NCBI GenBank assembly: GCA_001972305.1
Contig: BDDD01000122.1
Span: 682,001-746,000, forward strand
Reading direction: 5' to 3'
Length of the DNA: 64,000 bases
DNA from: Cephalotus follicularis
Taxonomy: Eukaryota; Streptophyta; Magnoliopsida; Oxalidales; Cephalotaceae
Numbering within the stretch: position 1 is the first letter of the stretch; each line of letters opens with the position of its first letter. Under the pieces are notes generated by a model. The model did no database searches. It was not told the DNA's origin and saw only the letters and a program-made list of their open reading frames with translations. Positions 43,840 through 57,700 of the stretch are shown here, in pieces. The translations under genes were made by a program, and so were the position numbers.

Positions 43840-44740
43840 TGGAGATTGTGTTATTTGAAATTCTTATTGAGGAAGCTACCAAAGGAAATAAGCCTTCAAA
43901 CACTTTTAAAGCTTGCTCCTTTGCTTGAGTAGCTGAAGTAATATCCTTAAAATTTGAAGCTGAATGCACACTTGAGAATGGTGATAATCACCTTAGAACT
44001 GTTAGAACTACTTGGAATACCATAACACTGTTTCGGGACAAAAGTGGACTTGGATGGGATGATAATTTGAAGATGATTACAGCTGGGAAGCAAGCATTAG
44101 CAAAGGAATTGGCAGTAGAATTTTGACCTTCATATAACATTACTCAATGTATATACTTATCTCTTGACTTAATTTTCTTTATGCATGTTTTTTTCAACAG
44201 GATTTTCCTAACCATGAAAGGTTGTTGAATAAAAAAATTGAGATGTATAATAAGATGACAATTGTTGTTGGTGAGGAGATGACAACTGGGAGCTTTGCAA
44301 AGTCTTTTATAGACATTGATATGCAATAAAATATTGAAGTTGATTATGTGGCTGAAGAAAGTGAAGTTGACAAAAAAACAGGAGAGAAACAAACATCATC
44401 TACTGGAGCTTCCTCACAAGTAAGGTCTCATAGAAAAAGAACTCGTGATGAGAGTCCTAGCTTGACCATGTAGCTGGACAACTTGGTGAGATTGCATTAG
44501 TTATTAGGAGCGTTAATCAAGATCATTATCAATCTGTTATTGATGACCTTTATGGAGAAGTGATGAGAATAGAAGGTTTTGACGAATCAATTCTTGCGGA
44601 TGCTTTTGATTTTCTTCAGGAACATAAGAGACAGACAAAAGCATTTATGGCTAAAAGCGTCAATGTTCAAAGGGCTTGGATGGAGAAGTTCCTCGTTAAG
44701 AAGTTTGTGAATAAGAAGGGAAGGCATAGAGATTTCTGAT
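43840..44740 (+). pseudogene. Harbinger-associated Myb/SANT-like protein pseudogene
   Basis: Begins near 43837 with WTKPMEIVLFEILIEEATKG, the trihelix/Myb_DNA-bind_3 pattern found in the second protein of PIF/Harbinger elements, which binds the termini and helps import the transposase. It continues with NHLRTVRTTWNTITLFRDKS, GLGWDDNLKMI, a short GT-AG-like intron near 44128-44201, FPNHERLLNKKIEMYNKMTI, and a basic tail ending KKFVNKKGRHRDF. Stops occur near 43926, 44327 and 44472. Assignment rests on pattern and on its place just downstream of the transposase. Confidence 0.6.
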
Positions 44741-45518
44741 TTGGTGACTGTTTATGCTTTTGTTATATAATGTTATTAACCTTGAATTTGGATATTATGT
44801 TTTGGTGGTACTATAAATGCTAGAACTTTGAGTTTAGATATTATGTTGTGGTGGTTATGTTAACAACTTTGAACTTGGATATAATTTTATGCTTGGCTAT
44901 TATATTTTTGTTATAGTAGATCCACCAATGGGCAACCCAAGAGTGCATTTGTAACTAGCTAGCTTCATTTTAGTTTTAAGGGTCTGACCCTTAAATGTTC
45001 AATTAGCCCTTTATTGAACAACGGGCTTGTCATTTCAATGTACTAGTCTGTCCTTTAAACTCTATGTTAGAATCTTGTGTAATTTTGTTTTTTTTTTCCC
45101 ATGATTTATCCATACTTGGTTCTTCAACGGTACAAATATAGCACACTTTTATTAGCAAAAACATGTTAATGGAGCAATATGAAATTTATAAATTAGAAAA
45201 AATATTTACTTTTTTTATTAAGAAAATGTTTTTCGTAATGTATACTAAATATAGAAAAATGTCTTTCAAAGTTAACACCACCCAGAAAAATTCATTGTTT
45301 TTTTAAGAAAAATTGTTTCATTGAAATTATTTTTCTAATATAAAAATCTTAAGTGATTAGCTATTTAAGATTTTAAGTGTCAAAACTCTAAAAGATGAAG
45401 CTTTTCTTTTAAATGTTATGTCATATTATTGTTCCGTTCACTCCACTCAAACGAACCATAGTCTCATATAAAGATTTCACGTTCAAGTAATCATAACTTA
45501 TGTACTCTTTCTCCAATA
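44741..45518. other. Spacer between the Harbinger remnant and UTP21
   Basis: AT-rich sequence without a gene; includes (at 45250-45420) runs of AAAA/TTTT and a few short direct repeats. It must hold most of the distal UTP21 promoter. Confidence 0.5.
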
Positions 45519-45636
45519 TATATATTTATATATAAAACTATGTATTTAAATAAATGAGTGAGAGCCAAAAACGCACAGTTTGTCTGTTCCCACAAAACCC
45601 TAAACCCCCTCTTTCGCTTCCGTTGTCTGTACCTCC

Positions 45637-45667
<31 letters not shown>

Positions 45668-45703
45668 GTTTGTGTGTGTGTGTGTGTCTCTCTACTTTAG
45701 AAA
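45519..45703 (+). promoter_or_regulatory. UTP21 core promoter and 5' leader with telo box
   Basis: A TATATATATTTATATATAAA stretch at about 45519-45538 can serve as TATA region. A perfect telo box, AAACCCTAA (45595-45603), lies 100 bp before the start codon; this element is characteristic of plant ribosomal-protein and ribosome-biogenesis genes. The leader also contains a (CT)n tract (45642-45667) and a (GT)n tract (45670-45687), a common arrangement in plant 5' UTRs. The transcription start is not known. Confidence 0.55.
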
Positions 45704-48700
45704 ATGGGTATATTTGAACCGTACAGAGTCATCGGATACATAACGAGCACCGTCCCCTTCTCCGTTCAGCGTCTCGGCACCGAAACTTTCGTCACCGTCA
45801 CTGTCGGCAAAGCATTTCAAGTTTACAATGTAATAAATGCAAATTTCACTTATTGACTGCAGTTATCATCTTCTTTTTCTTTTTTCTTTTTAAAATAAAT
45901 TCTTTATTTTTCTCTTTTTCCTTTTTGGCAGTGTGCAAAGCTCAATTTGGTGCTTATAGGTGACTTTATTTGTTAATCATGACAATTTTTTGACTTGTTG
46001 AATAAATCTTTTATTTTCTAAATAAAATTGGAATGCTTCTTTTCTATTATGTAAAAGGTCCTCAATTGCCAAAGAAGATTAGGGCTCTTGCTTCCTACCG
46101 CGAGTTCACATTCGCTGCATATGGAAACGACATTGCGGTTTTCAAGCGTGCTCACCAGGTTTGTCCTTGTACTTAGTTCATGATTTGAAGCTAGTTTTTA
46201 AAATTTTCTGGTAGAATTGAATTATTATAATGCGAAAAGGTGTGTTTGCTAATATTTTGCTTTACAAAATTGCCTTTTCCGTATTGAATTTATGCTTTGG
46301 CAGGTAGCAACTTGGAGCAGACATAATGCCAAGGTCAACTTATTGCTATTGTTTGGAGATCACATACTAAGCGTTGATGCTGATGGTAATATGTTTATAT
46401 GGGCATTCAAAGGAATCGAAGAGAATCTTGCTCCAGTAGGACACATTGTTTTATATGACAGATTTACTCCTAGCTGTATAATGCATCCTGATACTTATCT
46501 AAACAAGGTAATTTGCATTTCTGTATTCGGATGCATGAATCAACAATATGAGACTAATTCTGTTTAAATTTGAACTTAAAGTCATTGAAAATATCTCACA
46601 AAGATGTGTATAAACAGATTATTCTTGGAAGCCAGGAGGGCTCTCTGCAGCTTTGGAACATCAGCACAAAGAAAATGCTATATGAATTTAAGGGATGGAA
46701 TTCGTCCATCTGTTGTTGTGTCTCATCACCTGCATTAGATGTTGTTGCAGTTGGTTGCGCTGATGGCAAGATTCATGTTCACAACATCCGATATGATCAG
46801 GAGGTGGTTACATTTTCCCATTCTATGCGAGGTGCTGTGACTGCCTTATCCTTTAGCACGGGTAAGAGCTCACATTCAATGGTTTATGCTGATAAATTAA
46901 AGGTAGTCTGTTGCTGCTAAGATGCTGTCAAAAACTGTGGTTAAATTTTGGAGCTGACTTTTTATTTAGTTGGCTGCTGTAAAACATTGTGCTTGTTTAG
47001 TATTAAAGAAAATATAACATTATAATCTGTTACTTGATATGGACACTGGAATCCGGTGCACAAGTTTCTGCATGTATGGTCTTTTTTGTTTGTAGGGTCA
47101 CATGCTAAAGCATTTCTATGCTTTTGCAGCTGCAAGACACTGGTGTTTGAAGCCATTGCAGTCTACAATCTATACACTTGATACTTGTAGATTCACAAAT
47201 TTAAAGCATTTCTATCCTTTTGCTAGATCATTCAGCTGCAATACACTGGTGCTTGAAGCTATTGCATTCTAAAATGTATATGCTTGACTCATAGCATTGT
47301 GTTATGATATTGCTATTTGTAATAAGGAATCACACCTTTGTTGCAGTTGGTGAATCCAAGCTGTATTGTTTGATGTCTATAGCATGGAAATGGTTATTGA
47401 TACTGTGGGTGATATTTGTGTTTTGTCTATCCTTGTAATCGAATATTTTCAATATACTGCTTGAACATCAATTATTGTCAGAGTTTCTCTGCCTTTTTTT
47501 TTACTGGACATCATACTTGAAGTTGTTGTGAGAATTTTCGGTAGTCTTCATTCCCCTCAATATCGTTTGTAATTGTGTTGTTTTGCTGATGTAATCTATT
47601 AAGCCTTCTGCAGATGGGCAGCCTCTTCTCGCATCTGGAGGTTCATCTGGTGTCATAAGCGTATGGAATCTTGAGAAAAGAAGACTCCAGTCAGTCATAA
47701 GAGAGGCTCATGATAGCTCAATAATTTCACTGCACTTTTTGGCTAATGAGCCTGTACTGATGAGTGCGTCCGCAGACAACTCGATAAAAGTAGGATAACA
47801 TTGATTTCGTCTTTTTTCAGTTAAATTATGAGTTCCTTTGTTTATTTTATGAATTATATATTTCATTTACTCAGTCATTTCTTGTAATGCATTCTGATTT
47901 GCTGGTTAAAACTATAAATTTAAGGGCACTGACTGATTGCTCTACAAAGAAAATAATCTACTGTAGATAGTTTCTACCTTCAGATATATATCTTGTTTTC
48001 ACATGCTTTCATTCAAAGAATTGTTGCTGCTTCAATAATATTTGGGTTTTTATTCATAATTAGTAGAACAATTTTCTTGAAACGACAAGTTAATAACTAA
48101 GATACCCTTCTAACATGAAAGACTAAAATATTTTGTATAATAGCTTAATCTGTTTCTCTGGTCAACAAATCATGCAATTAAGTTCCATTTGTTTTATTAC
48201 TTTGTGGATTAAATTTGGTATGGGTGACAATTATATCATTAAACTACGTACTTTTTTATTTATTTGTAGACCGGAGATGTTTTCATTAGCAAAATTAGTC
48301 TCTGGCAATGTCTTCTATGTGCATCTCTCTTTTACTGTTTAATAATACTTATTTGACACTATTTTTGACAGATGTGGATTTTCGACACAAGTGATGGAGA
48401 TCCTCGACTTTTACGCTTTCGAAGTGGGCATAGTGCTCCTCCACTTTGCATCAGGTTGTTATTCTTTCTTATCTTTTATAATCTTCTACTCATGGACTTG
48501 ATCGGTTAGGATAGTTATAGGATCTAATACGATCACTTTTTCCCATATTTTAGTTTAAATTAATGCGACTCTCATGTCATGTGTCTTTATAATCTAGCTC
48601 TGTCCATCCCTTGATTCAAAGATTTTGTCTGTGTCATCTTTCCCTTTTTCTAAACAAAGTAGTAAATGATACAAGGCAACCTCAAAACGATAGGATCCTT

Positions 48701-51700
48701 GTATTGCTCGAGGCCATAGGTGCTCAAAAAGCACTTGCCCAAGTGATACTAGGCATCAATTTTTTTTTAAAAAAAAAAATCTAGGAACTTTGTAGAATAA
48801 CAAAAACAACAATTAATTTTATAGTTATTTATAATAAACTTTTAAGAAGTTGACTCTATTGCCTAATAAACTATAAAAAGTCATGGTTAGAGTTTAGCTT
48901 TATGTTCTCTTCACTTCCATCTCCACAGGATTGATCTAGATTCTCTTCTTCGGTCTACTCTGAAATGATTATCCTCTTTCTCTTGAAAGGAATATGGTGG
49001 ACAGATAGGTCCATTTTAGTGAGAAATAACAGAGAAGAAAAAAAAATCAGAGAAGTTAATAAAAAAAATAAGGTGATGTGTTTTATAGAACAAAAATAGA
49101 GCGAACATTTATTTCAGTAGCAGATAGTTGTTTTAAAACTAGAAACTTCAAAAGTTTTTTTGTTTCCAGTTTTAAACAGAGCTTTTTTTTCCAACGATAA
49201 ATACAGAGGAGCAAAGCTTTTCTCTTACAGAAACAGGAAAGATTTTTTTTTCTCTAAAGAATGGAAAGAGAAAGAGACTAGAGGAAGAAGGAAAAGGAAA
49301 AAAAAATCTCTCGACTGTTGAAATCAAAGAGAGAGTGAGAGAGAGAGGGAAGACATAGAGACAGAGAGGAGAAAGGTGAAAAAAGTAAAATAATACATAC
49401 CTTTTTGTAGGATGACACCTAAGCTGGCTACTGCAACTAGTTGTGGTCTCTATGCTTCATTTTTTCCCTTTTCTTTTTTGGTTCTTCTATTCAGATAGGT
49501 TTTTTGATTTCTTGGCTGCCTAAACTTAATTACTTAAATGTCTAAATAAATATGCAGAGAGAGGGATTTTGACAGTTCACAACTCCATTGTCAATGATTA
49601 TAAGTTTACAACTTCACCCCTTCTTAGCTGTTTCAAAAATAGAATTTTAAAACATTTGTAATGCACCTAAAACTCTGTTTACTAATAGACACTTTCAAAG
49701 GCGCTGGCTTTTGTCGCATTTCCGGATTGCAAAAAGCGCTGCCTAGGTGTTCGAGGCGAACACCTTATTAAAGGTGCCTCACCTTTGTATTCCAAAGGCG
49801 CAGAGTATCTAAAACCCCTAGGCTTTGAGACGAGCGCCTTTGACAACATTGGTTTTTAAACTCTACTTCTCACAGGTTCTATGCCAATGGGAGACACATT
49901 CTCTCTGCTGGTCAGGATCGTGCCTTCCGCCTTTTCTCTGTCATCCAGGTTAGTATTGATCATTATAATAGTGGAGATGTTTTCTTTCAAGAATTTGTAT
50001 TTATTATGCTTATGAGAGTTACATTGACTATTGAGAAGCTGATGCTCTCTCGGCTGTCTCTATGACCTTCATGAACATGTGGTAGATGATGAAGATTTAG
50101 TTATTTCAATTTATTTTATAAAAAAATAAAATGTCTTGCATACAAAAAATCATAAATATATATACTTTTTAACCTACATGATAACAGGAAAAATAAAATT
50201 GTGGAGCCTCATTCATTTGGGAACAGCAACATTTGATTTCTAGAACCAGGAAAACGAATTTTCAAAATAGTTGGGTGCATGATCAATAGAGTCCAATAGA
50301 GGGGCAATGGCATTGCATTTGTCAAGGGTTTCTTAGTTATATTTGGATTCATGGAGTGTTTGAGGTTTCTTAATGTTATCGCTTTTGCTGTAAAAGTTTG
50401 TCTCCTAGTATACTGAAATTGTTTATTCTAGATTTTATTTGTGGAAATTCTGGAGTGCACTTGAGCACGGAGGCTTTCTATAACTTCTGTGGCCAAGCAT
50501 TAAATCAAAGTAAAGCACATTTTTTTGAAATGTTGAAAGTTCAGTTTTGTTGAAAACATCAAGAGCACTTGAGTCCGAATTCCTTTGAACTTAAGAGCTA
50601 AGGCGCAAAGCAAAGTGCACTCTTAATCGAAGTAAAGTGCATGTTGTTGAAATATTGTAACAAATCATATTTGCATGAGAAAGAGACTTAAAATAAATGC
50701 AACTTAATTCAAATAATTAGGAAATGGTGCAATTGCTCAAAGGTTGCAGGTTGCATTGGCTATTTAAATATCTTAGTATATTTTGGCATAATAAAAAAAT
50801 AAATTTGTCAACTAGGATAACTGTGTTAATCAGTTCAAATGAGATTTAAATATTGCAGTATATGCGCTAACTGTGCTACACAAGATCCAACTTCATGTAT
50901 AATTCCATGTATTAGCAAAAGTACAAAAAACCTAAGATTAAAAATAACACAGATCAGAAATTACAAACTGTTATTTACTAATGGCCAATAAGTATTCAGA
51001 CTACTGTAATTGTATAGTTTTGCCCTCTATCAGAAGAGTGCTTTTTAGGCTACTTGAATGCACTTCATTAAATTGGCTTCAAATTAAGGAACAAAATCTC
51101 TTTAATCCTTGTGCTTCGATCTTGACGCTTTAAGTGTGCTTTTAACAACATTTTGGGAAGTTTTTGAAGTTGCAGAGGAAGGAATAGGAAGCAGCTATAT
51201 AATTTGGAAATGGTTACTTCCTTTTTTTTTAATCTCATATGCAGAGAGAACTTATAGAAATTTTTGAAAAAGTAATGATACTTTACTTTCGGTGCTCTGT
51301 TTCTACTCACAGTAGTTCTCTTACCTCTTATTCATAGTTTCTTGGTAGCTTAAACCTTGAGCTTTTGTATTTAGATTTATTTGTTTTTTGGATGTGAGTA
51401 TTCCTTTTACGTGGACACTTCAACAGCTATTATTTGTCACACATTTTTCACACAGATCATCTTACTATCTGCAAAATTATATTCTTCAAATGGAATCATT
51501 ATTTGATCAAATAGTGTTATTTTTGCTATCTCCTTCAACCTTTGTGCACTTGTTTTAGTAGGTGCATATACATTTGTTTGTTTAGTAATATCCTATTTTT
51601 TAATTTGAATCATCAGTACTTTATTTTCCTAAAATTTTGTCAACCGTACACTTAATGCGATATTTATTGACTTTTTTTTTTGTTCTTTTGTTCTCATGTT

Positions 51701-54700
51701 GCATCAGGATCAGCAAAGTAGGGAACTTTCTCAACGACATGTAACCAAACGAGCCAAGAAGCTCAAAATGAAGGTATGCTCAGAAATAATGGCTGATGTA
51801 ATTTCACCAATTCCGAACAATTAAGTGTATCTCCGATGAAATTATAGTAAATTTTGTCAGTGCATTATGTGACATAGTGCACACTTTTTACCATTTATGC
51901 TAAACGATAGAATGTATAGCTTCGTGATGAAGCAAGCCTTAAAGATTTATTTAGAAATCAGTGGAAAGGGTAAACACACAACCAAAGGGGCTGATCTTCT
52001 GGTTCTGAAGCTAGGAAAGAGAGAAGTATTTGTTGATAAATCATTAAAAAAAAAATAAAGTTCTAATTGATTACGAACCTAAAACCCTCTTTTATAGAAA
52101 AGCAATTCTATCACTTATAAGAAAAGAAATCCTAGTCCTAATCCTTCAATAACTTTATCTCAACTGTTTCAAAATAACTCAAAAAACATAAAAACCATTT
52201 AATAACTTGGTACAATTACTTTTTTTTTTTGGCTAATTGAGGTACCATCTTTTAATACTTGTATTCATGAATTTGTAAATCGTATTATTTTTTAACACAC
52301 CCACACTTGATAGCATCACCAAGCAACACTGCTCTTTGATTTTTGTATTGATGTGCTTGCTACTCGAGAGTTTATTCTTATTGCTTTTTTACAATCTGCT
52401 GATATTTTTGTTGTAAAATGTTTTTAACCAGGCAGTTGGCTACTTATTTGCTTAATTTTCAGGAAGAAGAGCTAAAATTGAAGCCTGTTATTGCATTTGA
52501 TTGTGGTGCGTACTCCATCTTGTTAAAATTGCAGAAAAATGAAAACATTTCTGCACTAAGTTTGTTTTATTATCATTTTTTTTTGAAGAAACAGATGCTT
52601 CTTATCCTACGTTTTTTTTTTACATGATGGGCTTACTTCAATTGGTTTGCAATTTTTGTTTTCATGTTTTATCGATTTCCTAATCATGAAAATCTATTCT
52701 TAACTCAAGTCCAACAACTGCATTAGACATTAAGAGTTGGACAAAATCTGATCATGCAATTAATTAATTGCGGTAGTGAGTACCATTGTATTGGCTATGA
52801 TACATTATCCAGTATTTGTCTGGGATTGATCTGATTCCTTTTTTTTTGGTCAAAATCAATTGTAGCTGAAATTAGGGAGCGGGATTGGTGCAATGTGGTA
52901 ACATGTCATATGGACACTTTACAGGCCTATGTGTGGAGACTTCAAAACTTTGTTCTTGGTGAGCATATCTTAAGACCGTGCCCAGAAAATCCAGCCCCTG
53001 TCAAGGTCAGAGTTGCAAGTTCACATTGAATATGCCATTCACAAATTATTAGATAGGTTATATTTCTATAGGATACAAATGATTTAGGGACTGACTTCTA
53101 CTTGAATTTGATTTTCCAAACTGCAATCTTAGTAAATCATTAGACTCTTCTATTGGTTTCCGTTGTTAGATACGACCAATGGGGATAATGATGCCATTAT
53201 TTAAATTATAATCTTGAAAAAGCTAATTCTACAAGCAATATATTATAAGATATTTAGTTTGTGAAAGAGAAAGAGGAGTGAAAGAGAGAGGAGATAATGA
53301 TCTTATATTTTTATTAAGACGGTGTTTACATATATATAGTGTTACATCAAACCCACTAATCATCTACATAACCGATGTGGGATACCACTAATTATAATAC
53401 CCTTACTAACATAATACCACAATAATAATAATAATACTTAACAGTTAACACTCCCCCTCAAGTTGGAGCGTACATATCAAATAGCCCCAACTTGTCACAT
53501 GAAAAGACAACCCGACTACCTCGTAAAGACTTGGTAAATAAATCTGCAACTTTATCTTCAGTTCGGGTGTGTTGAAGCATAATTTCCTTGCTTTGCACCT
53601 TTTCACGTATAAAATGACAGTCTACCTCAATATGCTTAGTCCTTTAATAAAAAACCGGGTTAGAGGCAATATGGATAGCCGATTGATTGTCACAATGCAA
53701 CACATAAGTACTTGGAGTGGGCAAACCACGCTCTGGCAGTAACATTCTCAGCCACATTATCTCATTTGCTACATGAGCCATAGCCTTGTACTCAGCTTCA
53801 GCGCTAGATTTAGAAACCACATGTTGTTTTTTATTTTTCCAAGCCACAAGATTACCGCCAAGAAAACACAATATTCAGTAGTTGATCTTTTATCAACTTG
53901 ACAACCTGCCCAATCAGCATCAGAATATCCGTGTACATCCACATGGCCCTAGTTTGTGAACAGAAGACCTCGTCCTAGAGCTCCCTTCAAGTACTTAACA
54001 ATTCGTAGGGCTGCATCCCAGTGTGCGGTGCGTGGGGCCCATAAATTGACTCACTGTACTCACAACAAAAGAAATATCTGGTCGGGTAACTGTCAGATAG
54101 TTTAGCTTGCCAACAAGCCTTCGATACTTAACTAGATTATGAAGTAACTCGCCATGTTCAGAATTAAGCTTAACATTGGGATCCATAGGAGAATCAACAG
54201 GTTTTGCACCTAAGAATCCTACCTCATCAAGAATATCGAGAACATACTTCCGCTGAGACAAAGAGATAGACTCACTAGAGTAAGCAACTTCTATACCCAA
54301 GAAATAGCGTAATCGGCCAAGGTCCTTACTGCAAAACTCAGTCTTAAGAAAATCCTTTAATTTCTGAATACCCTCCTTATCACTACATTTAACGATAATA
54401 TCATCAACATACACAACCAAAAGGATTCAACCTGCAGATGAGGAGGAACTAAACACAAAATGATCAACACGGCATCTCCGTAAGCCAAAACGAATAACAG
54501 CATAACTAAATCTGCAAACCAGGCCTGAGGAGATTGTTTCAGTCCATATAGAGCCTTTCGAAGACGGCATACCAGATTCTCCCCTTGAGCAACAAAACCA
54601 GGTGGTTACTCCATATAAACCTCCTCGGCTAGATCACCATGAAGAAAGGCATTCTTCACATCAAGTTGGTGAAGATGCCATCCATAACGAGCTGCTAGAG

Positions 54701-57700
54701 AAATAAACACCCGCACTGAGGGGATTTTGGCAACTGGAGAAAAAGTGTCGTCATAATCAATACCATACGTCTGAATATATCCTTTAGCCACCAGTCGGGC
54801 ATTCAGGCGCTCGATAGAGCCATCAGGATGAACTTTGACAGTAAAAACCCAACGACATCATACAACTTGTTTATCAACAGGCAACATAGTCAGATCCCAT
54901 GTAAAATTGTCCATAAGAGCCCGCATCTCATCCTCCATAGCCTGGCGCTAGCCAGGATGAGCAACAGCTTCCACAACACTGCGAGACACAACCACAGAAG
55001 AAACAGAGGAGACAAAGGACGAAAAACAGGGTGATAAACAATCAGAAGAAACAAAAGTTAGACATGGGATAACGGGTACGCAAGTTACCAGTACAAGAAA
55101 CAAACCGATTAAGAGGACGACCAACACAGGAACTATTACCTTTACGCTGAGCAATGGGAAGCTCAGAATCAATGGCTGGATCAGAGGAGCTGGCTTCGAC
55201 CAATGGAGGTGCTGGCGGGTCAGGAGGCGCCGTGACAGGAACAGGATGTCTACGATGATACGTTTGCCCAGTAAACCGATCCATAGGAGGAGGGTCAGAA
55301 GAGACAGTGTGGTCGCTCCCGCCGGTAGAAACCGAGACATCTGGTAAGGGAACAAGAGGTACAGGGAGAGATGGAAAAACAGGAAGGTCATTCCCATCGG
55401 TGGGAGACGACTCAGAGGAGTAATAGGACTGATCTTCATGAAAGTTGACATCAAGAGAGACAAATGCGTCCACTCGAGGGATCATAACATCGATACCCTT
55501 TCTGTGTCCGGGAATAACCGATGAAAACGCATTTAATAGCACGATGATCCAATTTACCCTTCCCCGGGCCTTGGTGCTGCACAAAACAATTACATCCAAG
55601 CACACGGAGAGGCATAGAAAAAAGAGAGCTATCATGATGAAGGACATAATATGGAATATTCTCACGAAGAACAGAAGAGGGAAGGCGGTTTATTAAATAA
55701 CAAGCAGTTAGAACCGCAAACCGCCAGAGAAACCTAGGAAGATGCATATGTAAGAGTAAACAACGAGCAACATCAAGTAAATGACGATTCTTACGTTCTG
55801 TCACTCCATTGAGGAGTATAGGAACAGGATGTGTGATGCAAAATGTCATGGGATGTAAGAAAAGGCTGAAAGACAGAAGATACACTCAAATATTCCTTTG
55901 CATTATCAGAACGAAGACATCTGATAGAAACTTTATATTGATTCAGAATCTCAAAATAAAACTGTCGAAAGCATGAAAAAACTTCAGTTCGATCTTTTAT
56001 TAAATATAACAAGGTCATTCGGGAATAATCATCCACGAATGTTACAAAATACTTGAAACCAGAAAGAGCAGACACAGGACAAGGACCCCATTCATCAGAG
56101 TGGACTAACTGAAAGGGCCTAGACACACGTTGTATTTGACGGGAAGTTAAAGACACTTGGTGGTGTTTACCCAACTCATAAGTCTCATAGGGAAGCGACA
56201 AAGACCAAAGCTTATTTGAAGAAGTATGACCCATACAACAATGTAGACGATAAATATCTGAAGAGGAATGATGGGCAACAACAGCAATAGAAGAAACCAA
56301 GTCCTTGTCAAGGTAGTACAGACCATTAGATTCAGTTCCCTCACCAATCGTTCGTCCAGTCCTCAGATCTTGAGAAACACAACGGGAAGAAGAAAATGTC
56401 ACAGAACAGTTGAGAGACTTAGTTAAAGAACTGATAGATAACAGATTATAAGGAGAGTTAGGTAAATGGAGAACAGACGGAAGGGAGAGGGAAGTACACT
56501 AATGAGCAGTACCAATTCCCGTGATAGAGGATAGGGAACCATCAACAAAGGTAACAGGATGAGATAATATAGGGGGGATAAAAATGATGGTTACTAGTCA
56601 TATGATGTGTGGCACCAGAGTCTATGACGCAAAAGTTAGACGTGGAAGAGAACAAACAGGAGGAACTACCTGATGGTTGTTGTGCCAAAGTAGCAGTGGG
56701 AGCAGAAGTTGTTACCACATGAGTAGACCAAACGAAAGATTCAAAGTCGGCTCGAGACAATATAACATGAACACTAATAGCAGTATAGGGATCATCAACC
56801 TCGGCATAGGCTGCCTGCGGATGTCTATGTTCTGGATGCAGAACATAACAGAAAGACTCCGTATGACTAGTGCGCTGACAATGGTTAAAAAATCGCTGAG
56901 TGCGGCCTCCACAAGAAACAAACTCACCACGACAAGCAGGAGCAGGAGGACGTCCCCCACAGCCAACAAATGGGGAACCACCACGACTACGACCACGGAA
57001 GCCACGGCCACGACCTCCACGAGGACCAGCAGAATGAGACACCATGGCATGGTAGGGCTGCAAATGAGCCGAGTCGAGCCGAGCTTTAGGGTGTTCGGGC
57101 TCGGCTCGTTAAGAAATTAACGAGTTCGAATTCGAGCCGAGCTTTTATCGAGCTCAAAATTGTTGTTCGAGCTCGACTCGAGTTGGGCTCGTTATGATTT
57201 ACGAGTCGAGCTCGAGCTCGTTAAGAAGTTTGAGCTCGTTAAAAGCTTGAACTCGAGCTCGTTAACAAGCAAACACATAAACCCTAGCCCCAATCTGATT
57301 TTTGCCACAAAGAGAGGGATGAAGAAATACTTACTCAAAGTCTTTTCTCTGTCCTTTATGTGCTCCCTCAACTCTCTAGCTCCATGAATCCATCTTCAAA
57401 CCCGCGGGTCCTTAAGTTCCATGCATGACCCAAATTTTGACCCACTTCAAAACTCACATTCAAGCTAACTTTCTTCACCAAAGTTACTCACAAAACCACG
57501 GCCAAGAAGTTTAATGAAGGTGGGAAGCCTGATTGTCTAAACTTAAAATCTAACAATCACAAAGACTAAAGATAAAATACATTTTGTAAGTTATCTTCAC
57601 CCTTAGTGATTATGTGAGTAAGATGGAGCAAGTAGTGTAGTCTAACTTCTCTAAAAGCTTTAAGCCTTTTGATCCACCATTAATGGAGGAAGAAAACAAT

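Larger units (their letters stand above)
39070..44740 (+). mobile_element. Dead PIF/Harbinger DNA transposon carrying two solo LTRs
   Basis: Two plus-strand gene remnants typical of an autonomous PIF/Harbinger element lie in order: a DDE transposase (39070-43617, in pieces) and a Myb/SANT-like protein (about 43840-44740). Two solo LTRs (39174-41121 and 42150-43272) split the transposase. The true terminal inverted repeats and 3-bp duplication were not identified, so limits given are those of the coding remnants. Confidence 0.75.

Noticed and set aside
46962-47156. Minus-strand ORF in UTP21 intron 5
   Set aside because: It is intronic and antisense with no domain.
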